DNA from: Hamiltosporidium tvaerminnensis
Taxonomy: Eukaryota; Microsporidia; Dubosqiidae
Assembly: GCA_022605425.2 (NCBI GenBank)
Contig: CM061248.1
Location: forward strand, 1,302,001-1,366,000
DNA: 64,000 bases
Direction: 5' to 3'
The notes under the pieces were generated by a model, which was not told the origin of the DNA, did not search any database, and saw only the letters and a list, made by a program, of their open reading frames with translations. The position numbers were made by a program, and so were the translations under genes. Positions 44,077 through 54,545 of the stretch are shown here, one piece after another; position 1 is the first letter of the stretch, and the number at the start of each line of letters is the position of its first letter.

Positions 44077-44823
44077 TTATATGATTCTTAAATTTTTCAA
44101 TATTAATGGTACAATCTGAATCAGAAAAGATATGGAAATTAGTATGCAAAAAATAACCATTTGTTTCTTTTCACAATGTGGAAGCGCGCCTTCTTTTATA
44201 CCATCAATAGTATTTGAGTATCCCCAATCTTGTTTTAGTGAAGTTTCTAAAGATGCAAGGAACAAAATAGATCCACATACACTAAAAATTCCTGCAAATA
44301 GAATATTACAAACATGAAATTTTATAAGCATAAATCCTATGATTCCTACACAAATAAATATTAAAACTTTGGTTATATTATTTTCAATTCCAAGTTTTTG
44401 AAAAATACGTTCGGGATATTTAGCACGATATACCAGTATGAGTATAATTGCATATAAAACCATTAATGCCATTGTCATAAAAAACAGAAGAATGATACTG
44501 AGTATAAATGAAAGCAACAACACAATTAACTCTATTATTTTTATATTTTCATAACAATAATCGACACTATCTTTAAAATAATATGGCGGTATTTTTATTA
44601 TATCACGATCTTCATCTATTGCACTCTTTAGAAATTCTAGTATTTCAAAAAACACACAAATTAGTATAATACTAAGTAAAAATGTAAACGAGATTTTTTC
44701 GTATTTTATTCCTATAAACATTATAAAGACCGAAAATATAAATAAAACAATCAGTTGTATTTTTTTATAATTTCCATCGTGTCTTTCGTCAATACCATTC
44801 ACTAATTTGTAAAAATATGCCAT
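44077..44823 (-). CDS. Seven-helix membrane protein, tandem paralogue 1
   Basis: A 248-residue protein starting at the ATG at 44823 (the frame's first codon is TTG). Seven hydrophobic segments lie at about residues 24-40, 46-66, 96-114, 116-135, 152-169, 173-194 and 222-244. A conserved polar motif between helices six and seven reads L-E-T-S-L-K-Q-D-W-G-Y. It shares this motif, helix spacing and a G-I-x-Y-x-x-I-S segment after helix one with the upstream neighbour at 45273-46040. The two form a tandem duplication on the same strand, 449 bp apart. The topology loosely recalls the seven-helix TMEM198-type domain, but no signature confirms that. Transport or membrane organisation is possible, and the function is unknown. 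Confidence 0.82.
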   Translation of the reverse strand: MAYFYKLVNGIDERHDGNYKKIQLIVLFIFSVFIMFIGIKYEKISFTFLLSIILICVFFEILEFLKSAIDEDRDIIKIPPYYFKDSVDYCYENIKIIELIVLLLSFILSIILLFFMTMALMVLYAIILILVYRAKYPERIFQKLGIENNITKVLIFICVGIIGFMLIKFHVCNILFAGIFSVCGSILFLASLETSLKQDWGYSNTIDGIKEGALPHCEKKQMVIFCILISISFLIQIVPLILKNLRII

Positions 44824-45272
44824 CAATCTTTCATTTCATTAAAATATAAAGACTCCTTTTTTCGGAAAATCCAATAATTTACCAATTATATCGAATCTAG
44901 AATTTCAAGATTAATTAAACTGCTTATCTATTCTATCAATTCAATAAAATGCCAAATTAAAATCCGAAACTTATTCCAATAGGTTTTAGATATAAATTTG
45001 GAAGTTTTTCTGAGTTTAATTTTTAAGACTTGAAATATATTCGAAAATTAAATAAATATATATAAAACGCACAATCTAATGGTTTTGAAAATAATTGTTT
45101 GTAATTTTTTTAATAAAAGGTCTTTGAATCCGAAAATTGTCGAATTAATTAAATTAAAATCAAAAAAAACTACCAAATAAATTAAAGTAAAAGCTAAAAA
45201 ACTACTAAATTAATTAAATAAAAAAAATATGCCTTTAAACAACAAAACTTTACTCTTTAAGAACAAGGAAAT
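44824..45272. other. Spacer between the two membrane paralogues
   Basis: 449 bp of AT-rich sequence with no recognised feature. It presumably holds the promoter of the downstream paralogue. Confidence 0.5.
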
Positions 45273-46040
45273 CTATGCAGAGAAAATGATAGAGCTTAGC
45301 TGTATACCAAATGATACCGCAACCATTATGCTCAAAATAAGAAGGGAATCAGAACGTAGTTCTGGCAAAATTCTGTTTTGTAAATTTCGAAAAGCACTTT
45401 CATATCCCCATTTTTGCTTTAAAAACGTTTCTAATGTTATTAGAAGCAATACCGATCCCAAGAAACTAAATAAAAGGGCAAACAATACCTCGTTAAGTTT
45501 TACAGCGATTATAAAAAAGCCAACGACTGCTACTGTAACAAATATAATCCCTCTCAATACTTCGTTTTGAATACCAAGTTCTGCAAATGCAGTTATATGA
45601 AAACCTTCTTTATAGACAAAAATAAGTAAAATGGCATAAAACAAGGCAAATATTCCTCTGAAAATAGAAAGTATAATTGTAGCTAGAACAACAGAAATCG
45701 CAATAATTAATAAATGCACAATATGAGGATTATTAAGGGCGTATGAAACATATTCTTTATACGTATTGGGAGACAAAAAAAGAAAATTCTGGCCATTCTT
45801 ATAAGCAAACTCAGCTTTTTTCAAGATGTCATAACATGTACACATTCCCAATAAACCAATTAACATTGCCAATGAAATTGTCATATATTGAATTCCTATT
45901 AGCATGAGAAATAGAGCAATAGAAAAAAGAATAAAAATCTGCAAATACTTTATTATTCCTTCATAATTTCTAGTTATATTATCTAAAAAGGTTGTAAAGT
46001 ATGAACATTTTGTATTCAGTAAAAAAAGAAAAAAAATCAT
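45273..46040 (-). CDS. Seven-helix membrane protein, tandem paralogue 2
   Basis: A 255-residue protein with an ATG at 46040. Hydrophobic segments lie at about 31-50, 53-72, 106-124, 126-145, 162-181, 184-206 and 232-252. Before them is a ~28-residue N-terminus that is itself partly hydrophobic (MIFFLFLL). The motif L-E-T-F-L-K-Q-K-W-G-Y, the L-G-I-Q-N-E segment before helix five, and a Y-A-I-L-L-I-F-V-Y helix align with the paralogue at 44077-44823. Identity elsewhere is low, so the duplication is old. Both copies are intact, which suggests they are not redundant. The family is not recognised. Confidence 0.82.
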   Translation of the reverse strand: MIFFLFLLNTKCSYFTTFLDNITRNYEGIIKYLQIFILFSIALFLMLIGIQYMTISLAMLIGLLGMCTCYDILKKAEFAYKNGQNFLFLSPNTYKEYVSYALNNPHIVHLLIIAISVVLATIILSIFRGIFALFYAILLIFVYKEGFHITAFAELGIQNEVLRGIIFVTVAVVGFFIIAVKLNEVLFALLFSFLGSVLLLITLETFLKQKWGYESAFRNLQNRILPELRSDSLLILSIMVAVSFGIQLSSIIFSA

Positions 46041-47569
46041 TAATCTTTTCCTTTTTTGGAAGATTTATAATATTTATTGTCCAATTAAATATTTACGAAG
46101 AAAATAATTAGTTGGATCTTTAAAGAGTAACAAATCAATGAAAAAATAGATAAATTGTAAATTAAAATAATTACGAATTTAGTTGAAAATAAACTTTTTA
46201 TACAAATATTGTATTTTTTTGTAAAATAAGATAAACCTGAGTTCAATTTAACATAGAAAAGTATTTTATTGAATTTTTGTTTGGAAAAATAATATAATTA
46301 TGATTTTGCCAATTTATAGGGTTTCTATTTTTTTTGAAATCAAAGGAAAATCATCTGTCACTGTAAATAAATCTAACTCTATGCTTGTCAAAAATACTGA
46401 ACTATTCTAAATATTTACACTGAAATATCGATTAAATATTTCATATTTATTTTAATTTTATATTTAACAGGTAAATTATTTTTAAAATATATTTTAAAAA
46501 ACTATATTCAAAAAAATACAACGACAAAAAATGCTCACACAAAGTTAAACTACTTAAAAATCTTGGATTTTGAAACCTTAATTTTGAATTTAAATATTTC
46601 TTTAACTAAATAGAAATTTATAAAAAAAAAGTATTGAACTAATTTTAGATTTATATCGGGCGTCTTCGTATTAACTTATTCAGTAAATACAATGAAATTG
46701 TTATAGATCATTAGATACTTTAAATATTTGATATTAATAAGAATCAATTCAATTCCTTAGAAAAAAAAGTTGCATTGATCGTTTTACAAGTACATCAAGA
46801 AAATATATATTTAAAATTAAAAATGATTGTAATCAATTTATTATTGAATTTGACGAATGTTTATATTAATTCAGAAGACCTAGGTAATAAGTAAATTGGC
46901 ATATGTATTGTTTTCGCGTCATTATATTACTTGTTCTATTCTCTAGAAATTATTCTTTATAATTTTTCGACTAACAATACGGTTTATAAATTAAATGTTA
47001 TGTTTCGGAATATTTTGAGTAGTGTTTACATTTAGAGGGCAGAAACATCATGAAGAGCTTATCTATATTTTATTGCATTGTATAAAACCAAGTTATGTCT
47101 TTTCAGTCTTCTGTTTATCATTTATTTTTTTTAAAACATATTCTATACTAGAAAGATTCGGATTATAATTAGGAATATAAAGATCTAAAATGAAGTGTAT
47201 ATCTTACAAGTGATATATTTATATAATACACCCTGTAATACTTTATTGAATAATTCTATATTCCTCCAGAAAGATTTTCTTAATATAAAGTGTAAAAATT
47301 TAATTAGCCCGAAAATAACATTTATAAATCTAATATCCTAAGAGCACTAATATTTTGAAATATTGAAAACTAATTCATAGTTAAATTTTACTCCAACAAA
47401 TTTTTTGTCTAAAATAAATCTATTATATCTTTTATTTCAAATTTTGACAATTGTTTTATTAATAATCCAATCACATCTTGCTATTTTTATATTTAAAGAG
47501 AAGTATCCAATATTTTATACGAAGCTCAATAATATTCTTTTATAGAGTTAAAATGTTTCATTTAAGGAA

Positions 47570-47990
47570 TTTTTGCAACAACGTGTTTATTTGCTAGTTT
47601 AAATTTATTTTCCACAGTTGCAAAATCTATAAATTTTTTTTTGACCTGTATTTTTGTTGCTCTTGTATTCAATCCAAAAGGAAATTTTTCGTAGTATTTT
47701 AATCCAAGCTCCATATTATTGTCAAATATTTATATAAACAACCATGGAATTTCAAAAAACTGAAATTAAACTTTTTTTGATGTATGATTTCCAAGAGTAG
47801 TTCGTTAGCATTAATTCGATCAAATATCAGTGCCAGTATTTATCACATATTCTGATATATATAGGTTTAGGCCTATTTAATCATCCCAGACCGTTTTTTA
47901 AGTAAAAAAATCATTTGTTAACGTTTCAATTAAAGATTGTTTTTCGTAAAAGTGAATTTTGTTTATTGATCTCTTAATGATTCAATAGTC
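47570..47990 (-). pseudogene. Possible decayed gene, unidentified
   Basis: One minus-strand frame shows several stretches of protein-like composition separated by stop codons. One segment holds M-E-L-G-L-K-Y-Y-E-K-F-P-F-G-L-N-T-R-A-T, and an upstream one holds Y-E-K-Q-S-L-I-E-T-L. I cannot assign a family. Chance cannot be excluded. Confidence 0.25.
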
Positions 47991-49189
47991 GAAACAACTT
48001 CTTTCTACGGATAATTTAGATCTTTAATCATTGGCAATATAAGGATACACGTATTTGCATAACATATCAAGAACCATAACGAACAATGTAAAAACGTAAA
48101 ACAAGGCATCATGGTATAAACTAACCATAATACATTCCCAATTCTGTTAATAAATCAAGCAGAAAACCAAACGTTTTCTTTTAAGAACCACATACTATAA
48201 AATTAATAAAAACCTATAAAATACGTAAATTAGCTATATTTTAAATACTATCGTTACTTAGTTTGGTCTGAAGTACCCGCGCACAATACCCAAATCAAAA
48301 ACTTATATAAATTTTATAGGTTCAAGAGTTTTGTAATGTTACTTACTTCGAAAGGTTTTATAGAAATATATCGCTCTTGAGTTGTGTTTTTTCTAAAAAT
48401 TACGAAGCTCTTGACAGTATTTAAGTAAATTCCAAATATTAAAGATTTCTATTAACGAATTTTTTTATAATTATAATTGATTGATAAGGAAATTTTAAAT
48501 TAAATTAAATAAATTAAACACACTTAATTGGAGACTTAAAATATCGTAATTGGTTTTAACGAAGCGAAGAATAGCTTTGAAAAGTTATAACAACAAAAAT
48601 TGTAAATATTAGAACATTTTTCCAACTTTAATGTATAAATTTTAAGTTGAGTAGAGTTATCTACGATAACCAAAGCATTTTTATTAATATTTGGATCAAA
48701 ACTGCATTTTTTTTAAAATTTATTGAATTTCCCAATTTTAGAATATTCAAAAAATCTAATATATGTCTAAAGTAATTCTAAAATTTTTTATTTTTTCTTT
48801 CAACTTTATATAAAGAGCACTATTAAAACGATCTAAAAATCCAACTTAAACGGCCATAAACGACATTATAATAACTTTAAAATACCATTTCCTCCACTTC
48901 AAGTTATACTAGCAAATTATTTTCTGTTTTAGATAACTCTTATATAAAAAGAGTCAAAATTGCTTTTTTCACTTTAAATTATGTTTAAACGAATATATAT
49001 TTCGATATTTAAATCGGTTAACATATATTTTAAAACCAATTTATAAATTTTTCTTGGTAAGTGTATCGAATTATACTGTTTAAGCATGCACCATTAGCCC
49101 CAGTAATATATATACGCAGATATAACATATATTTACATGAAATTATCATACACAGAGAAACCAGATTGTAAAAGCCCGAATATAATTTA

Positions 49190-49225
49190 TGATAGTTGAT
49201 CAACGATATCGCATTTAAATTAATA
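49190..49225 (-). mobile_element. Possible retrotransposon fragment
   Basis: On the minus strand, CGATATCGTTGATCAACTAT resembles the element's GCGATATCGTTAATCAACTA at 61961-61980. The flanking codons give N-A-I-S-L-I-N-Y-H against H-A-I-S-L-I-N-Y-H. The match is short. Confidence 0.35.
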
Positions 49226-49431
49226 AAAATACAACTTTTTTGCAGTTCGATTAATCTCAAATTTTTTTATCTTCAATAAAACCCTAGATTGTTTGTTTAA
49301 ATTCATCTCTTAATTTTAATCATCGATTCTTTTCTTCAACTTAAAAATAAACAAAAACCCAAAAGAAAACATTTAATTAACAAATACCAACCACATCACT
49401 AAATAATCACTTTAACACATTTTTTATAATA

Positions 49432-49449
49432 AACACAAAACCCATCCCT
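49432..49449 (+). promoter_or_regulatory. C-rich motif abutting the PGK start codon
   Basis: Two CCC runs (49441-49443 and 49446-49448) lie within nine bases of the ATG, in an otherwise A/T/AC leader. C-triplets at this position are a described microsporidian promoter feature, associated with strongly expressed genes and very short 5' UTRs. The role here is inferred. Confidence 0.5.
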
Positions 49450-50823
49450 ATGAATAAGAAAACATTAGAAGATATACAATTAACCAATAAAAGAATATTT
49501 CTCCGAGTAGATTATAATATACCAACCACATATATCAACAATACACACCAAATCCAGGATACATATCGTATTATTTCTACTATTCCAACCATTAAATACA
49601 TTTTATGCCGAAATCCTAAATTACTTGTTATTGGCACACATTTTGGTAGGCCGAAGGGTAATTTTAAAAAAGAATTATCACTTAATTTTCTTCCACCTTT
49701 TCTTGAACAGCTTCTTCATCTACAAGTAGAATTTTCACAGTTAAGCGAATTAGAAAATAAACTCATGGATGAGAAATTAGACAAAAATATCACTGAAAAT
49801 AAAATAGATAATGAAGGTAAGAGTAATAATGCATTAGAAAGGAATGTAAATGATGATAATGAATCAGACAATGAGGACTTATATAAAACTAAATCATGTA
49901 GTAGCCGAGCAAATAATAATAGAATAATTCTCCTTGAAAATCTTCGTTTTTACATGTCAGAAGAAAACGAAGGTGAGAATTTAGAAGAATACAGAAAATA
50001 TTTCACCAAAAACTTTGATATAACCGTTGTTGACGCATTTGGTGTCCTACACAGAAAAGTAAATTCAATACAAACACCAACACGTGTATGTGGGTTACTC
50101 CTTAAAAAAGAGTTAGAAATGTTAGAATATTTAAAAAATTTTGATTTACTCATTATTGGTGGAAGCAAAGTAACCGACAAAGTGGTATTCTTAAAAAATA
50201 TTATGAAAAAATGTAAAAAAGTCTATGTTGTAGGGAAGATGTGTTATGTGTTTATCAAAGTATTATCAAGTAATATTATTAATACAAATACTAGTAGCGA
50301 AGAGGAAAAAGATATATTAAGTGCTAAAGAGGTATTACAAGTGGCAGATAAATTTAGTGTCAAAGTTTATTTACCAAAAGATTTCCTAGTAAAAGAAAAA
50401 AAATGTAGAGACAGTGAATGTAGCAGTAACTGTAAAGAAGGTATAGATAATAAAAAAGAATGTATTTCTTACCAATATGTTGAAAGAATAGAACCAGAAC
50501 AACAGGGTGTAGATATTGGAATGAAAAGTATAGATGAATTATGTGGCTTAATAAGAACAAGTAAGAGTGTATTTTGGAATGGACCTGTTGGTATTTACGA
50601 AGAGAAAAAAAGTAGTTTCGGAACAGAAAGGGTGGTAAAAGAAATGGAAAAAATAAAAGAAAGTGGAGGTGTTAGTATAGTGGGTGGTGGTGATACTGTA
50701 TGTGCAGTTGGTATGTTTGGGGATAAAGAAAATTTTAGTTACGTTTCTACTGGTGGAGGTGCTTTGTTAAAATGCTTAGAAGGAAGTGAAATGCCAGGAT
50801 TGAATTCTATTGAAGACAAATGA
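49450..50823 (+). CDS. PGK: Phosphoglycerate kinase
   Basis: A 457-residue glycolytic enzyme interconverting 1,3-bisphosphoglycerate plus ADP and 3-phosphoglycerate plus ATP in the cytosol. Family landmarks are present: FLRVDYNIP (17-25, with D21 and N23), R40 as the catalytic arginine, T-H-F-G-R-P-K-G (63-70), L-E-N-L-R-F (162-167), V-D-A-F-G (195-199) and G-G-S-K-V-T-D-K (237-244). Also present are W-N-G-P-V-G (376-381), G-G-G-D-T (412-416) and S-T-G-G-G-A (433-438). Two insertions are unusual: an Asn/Asp/Glu-rich one at about 100-156, before the L-E-N-L-R-F strand, and a shorter one at about 315-340 with four cysteines. Typical PGKs are about 400-415 residues. The leader ends CCCATCCCT directly before the ATG, a C-rich motif. 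PGK is central to energy supply because microsporidia lack oxidative phosphorylation. Confidence 0.96.
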   Translation: MNKKTLEDIQLTNKRIFLRVDYNIPTTYINNTHQIQDTYRIISTIPTIKYILCRNPKLLVIGTHFGRPKGNFKKELSLNFLPPFLEQLLHLQVEFSQLSELENKLMDEKLDKNITENKIDNEGKSNNALERNVNDDNESDNEDLYKTKSCSSRANNNRIILLENLRFYMSEENEGENLEEYRKYFTKNFDITVVDAFGVLHRKVNSIQTPTRVCGLLLKKELEMLEYLKNFDLLIIGGSKVTDKVVFLKNIMKKCKKVYVVGKMCYVFIKVLSSNIINTNTSSEEEKDILSAKEVLQVADKFSVKVYLPKDFLVKEKKCRDSECSSNCKEGIDNKKECISYQYVERIEPEQQGVDIGMKSIDELCGLIRTSKSVFWNGPVGIYEEKKSSFGTERVVKEMEKIKESGGVSIVGGGDTVCAVGMFGDKENFSYVSTGGGALLKCLEGSEMPGLNSIEDK

Positions 50824-52559
50824 AATAAAAGATTTCATTGTAAATATTTGATAATTCTTTCATTCTTTAGTTAAAATATTGGTTTAGATTTGCATCAAAA
50901 TTAGCTTAATTCTTTACTTAAAGAAATTAAAGCTATAAATTTATTCCTAACGTTTTAATTTGATTTTAAATTCAAAATAATCTCAAAATAATTTATTTTT
51001 ATAAATCAGATCTTTTTGAAAATATGGCAAGTGTTATATTGTTTTCATGACTTTGACGCAGTCCTAGATTTAACATAAAACATGGTACCTCAAACTCAAT
51101 AAATACTCCCTCGATATCTAAAACCCAATGCCCTTCATTAAAAGGATCTATAGAACGATATTAATAAACAAGGCACTTGCCCGGAATTCGTAGATATCTA
51201 TAGTATACGCAGAGAAGGTAGTCGAGGCCTACTGAGCTCCTCAAGACCATGCAGCATTCCCACTTACTCTACACTTTCCTAGCCTAATAAATTTTAAGCT
51301 AAGATATATCTCGGCAACTTACATGAGTTTTACTTAGACGATGAGATGTCATACCAACTGGTAGAACCTGCTAATCACTTTTCGCCTTTACATGGGTTTT
51401 ATTTTTAAACCTCACAAGGGCTAAGTCTTTTAAATAGAGTGAGAAAGGCTTGGTTTCCGTGCTTTTACATAGCGATTACCCACAGGTTTGGTCATAGCCT
51501 GCAATCTAGTTACTAAAAAAGTACAAAAATATTTTTAATGAAAGTTTCGCGTATTGTTGATTTCTCCTCTTCATATAAATCCCATAGCAACTGAAAATTT
51601 AGTGTGGTTTTATTTCCACTAAAATCCAAAGAAAAATTCACATATCAATTCACCTATTCATTACCAAGCAGATAGTGATATTTTTGTGGCAATACACCTT
51701 CTATCACAGTGTAAAAAGAAATAAATATATATTTTGATGGTATTTTTAGTAAATTATGCCAAAATTAAATGTTTTCTGATGCAATATGATTAAATTTTCT
51801 AACGAAAAAAGAAAGCATATATATTTAAGAAAAAAATTATATTCCGAAAATTTATAAGCGCTCTATCTTTCTAAGAAAAATTTGAAATAATATGACGTCT
51901 TTATCTACCTTTTTTTGAAGTTAATTGAAAAATACGAAAATTTCATAATATTTATTGCATTTAACACATCCAAAACACCAAAGCAGACGGCTTTACGATG
52001 AAAGAGTGATATTCGTATGTAATATACCATTACAGTGGAATTTTTTAACAAAAAAATATAATATATAATTGAAAGTTCAGCTGCTATATATTTTTAATAT
52101 TCGGAAGTAAGCAAACTTCTAAGAAGGAAGAATTATAAGGCATTTTCATACTTTTTATTTGTCTTTGACTAAAGATTTTTATAACAACAAACGATGCAAT
52201 CTTCAGTTCAATAATACCGAAATGGGTTTTCTAAGCCTCGTACTTTCTTTATATAAGCGTTGATCTTTAAATAGAATATCAAATCACGTTCATTAAAACC
52301 CTCAAGTTATCTTTGAAAAGTTTTTTTATTAACACTGCTTTGTTGTATGTACTGTCAAAATAAAAAAAGTGAGTACAATTCAAAAATATAATTGCTTTTT
52401 CGGCATCATTTCTTTAAATTGTAGTCGAAAGATATTTCTTAATCTTTAAATACAATTTTATAGTAAATTTTGCAGTCAAAGAGACATTATATAAATTTCA
52501 AAGTTAAGCGAATTAATTATACCAAATACTCTTTCAATAAATTGATAAAAAGTTATTTC
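50824..52559. other. 1.7-kb gene-free region with a decayed repeat
   Basis: Contains a minus-strand decayed copy of the ~720-bp repeat (51015-51685). Nothing else was recognised. Confidence 0.6.
51015..51685 (-). mobile_element. Decayed copy of the ~720-bp repeat
   Basis: On the minus strand it starts near 51685 with CACTATCTGCTTGGTAATG. It passes through CCACACTAAATTTTCAGTTG, AGCAGGTTCTACCAGTTGG and TTAGCTTAAAATTTATTAGG, and ends near 51015 with GAAAACAATATAACACTTGC. It is almost full length and less decayed than most. Confidence 0.85.
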
Positions 52560-54545
52560 ATGCTGATTTTGCTTTTCTCGTGCTTTTGTATTTTACCTGA
52601 AAATCAAAAAAACCAAGGGCTTGTAATATATCCCATAATAACCGAAAATGCATATATTGAGCATAAAATTGGCAAAGTAGATAATCCTATAATAGAAAAT
52701 AGAATATATAGTATTTACGATTGGTGGAAGGAGGATAACCACATAAAAAACTTTCTGCTTGGCAATGAGTGTGTGAAACGGGTGTGAGGCCATTGTTTGG
52801 ATTTTTGGTGGGAATAAAACCACACTACATCTTCGGTTGTTCCATGGGAGTTGTTATGAGGAGAAGATGTCTACAAAATAGCGAAACTTTTTCTACAAAT
52901 TTATTTGTAGTTTTTTATGTAACCAGATTACAGACCACGGTTGAACTTAGGTAATTGCCATATAAAAGCATGGAAACCTAGCTTTGCAAACTCTTGTTGG
53001 AAGACTTAGTGCCTATGAGATATAAAAATATAACCCGTTAAAAGCAGGGAGAGATAAGTAGCAGGTTATACCTGTTGGTATGCCATTGCACTGTTTAGGT
53101 GGACCCCATATAAATCTCTGAAATATATCTTAGCTAGAAGTTTATTGGGTTCGGAAAGTTTAGAGTAAGTGGGAATGCTGCATAGTCTTGGGAGAGCCCG
53201 GGGGGCTTCGGCCTTCGATCACACTTCATGCAACGGACATTGACGAACTTCGGGCAACTGCATCGCCTAGTAATTAGGTTCTACACACCTGGTAGATGAA
53301 AGGCTTTAGGATGTAGGTATCGCAGGGGTTACTGATGGAGTTTTTGGGTAGCAGTTATTTATGTTAAATCTAGAACTGCGTTAATGAATGAAAACAAATA
53401 TAAAACTTGCCACTATTTTAAAAAGATGTGATACTTTTAAATAAACTAATATTTACGATTGCACATAAGAATCCAAACGAAAAAAGACAACGTGGATTGT
53501 TAATTTTTATTCTGATCATATTAAAAATTACACAGATAAATATTTACATGAAGTTTTATTAGATTTAACTACCATAGTTTCTATAATACGTTGTGCAGTT
53601 GATCCGGAAAATAATATGAAGTTTAGGCTTGAATTTTCGGGTAACATTATTCTATTTTGAAGTTTCAACGAGATATATAGAGAGAATCTTGAATTTAAAT
53701 TAATTTTTAACAATCTTTTAAAAAAGTTTTTCGAGTATCAGGTAAGAAATTTTGCAGAGATAGAAGCAGTCAAGATATTAAAGCGCGTATCATGGAAAAT
53801 GTTTCCTCAACTATTCACAGTAAATCATTATTGTAAAAAAGATTCTTGTAAATTTAATTCTAATATATTTAAAAAGATTGGGTTAAATTTCGATTTTGCC
53901 CCGGAATAGTAGTTTGACCATAAAAATATTTTTACGAGGCCTCTTTTGAAAGTCTAGTTTCTTTTTTTATCGGTTAAATATTATAATACAGAGAAATACT
54001 TAAAGTGTACATACTTCACTTTTATAGTCGTGAAAAGCTTTTGATTGAATTAGATGAATTTTCATTGGTTTCATTCATGTGCGGAGAAGTTTTATTCACA
54101 AAAAGTTTTTATAATCAACTCGATTATGATTTGTGCAAAAAAATGATGGAATGCATTTCTGATCCAATAATTAAAAAAATTATAATCCGTGGAGATCAAT
54201 TTTAGGATATATTAGATTTTAAAATGTATGAATTAATGATATGGCGATTCCAAACAATCAGAATTATCCAAAAGAATTTATTGAACTATTTGTGGAAAAT
54301 CCTAGAAGAAATAAACTTATTTCAATTTATGAAATTTTAATTAATATAAGCAAAGTAGAATATCATAAATATATTTCAGATGTAATTTGTATAAAAGTTT
54401 TTTTTTTGAAGAAGAATTGACAGACAGAGAAATAATTTAGAGAATAATTATTGAATTTTTGTTTTTAACGTATATATATAATGAAATTAATAAGTGTAAA
54501 AATACAGAGAGATTGAAATCAAATGAGAATAAATTTCAATAATTT
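52560..54545 (+). pseudogene. Decayed signal-peptide protein gene split by a retroposon
   Basis: The gene starts at an ATG at 52560, giving MLILLFSCFCILPENQ, a signal peptide. It is open to about 52723, where a 726-bp element (52724-53449) interrupts it between copies of the 12-mer TATTTACGATTG. Coding sequence resumes at 53450, with an in-frame TAA soon after. It runs on as 53469-53909 with a TGA at 53658, then as 54005-54204 and 54241-54545 in other frames. The segment at 54005-54204 aligns without gaps to part of the minus-strand pseudogene at 56594-58332, and a Y-H-K-Y-I-S motif is shared further on. The two are therefore decayed paralogues. The function is unknown. Confidence 0.8.
52712..53461 (+). 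mobile_element. Intact ~726-bp element with 12-bp target duplication
   Basis: The body (52724-53449) is flanked by TATTTACGATTG at 52712-52723 and 53450-53461. It begins GTGGAAGGAGGATAACC, like the copy at 32444. Its 3' end has extra bases (TAAACTAA) beyond the shared ATGTGATACTTTTAAA. Internal landmarks include the self-complementary CAGGTTATACCTG and a G-rich hairpin around GAGCCCGGGGGGCTTCGGCC. No ORF of note is present. It interrupts the pseudogene described at 52560-54545. Confidence 0.88.

Larger units (their letters stand above)
46041..49449. other. 3.4-kb region without an intact gene
   Basis: Two weak signals only. On the minus strand, 47570-47990 shows discontinuous open stretches (for example M-E-L-G-L-K-Y-Y-E-K-F-P-F-G-L) suggesting a decayed gene. 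A short stretch near 49190-49225 resembles a minus-strand piece of the retrotransposon. The rest is featureless AT-rich DNA. Confidence 0.5.
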
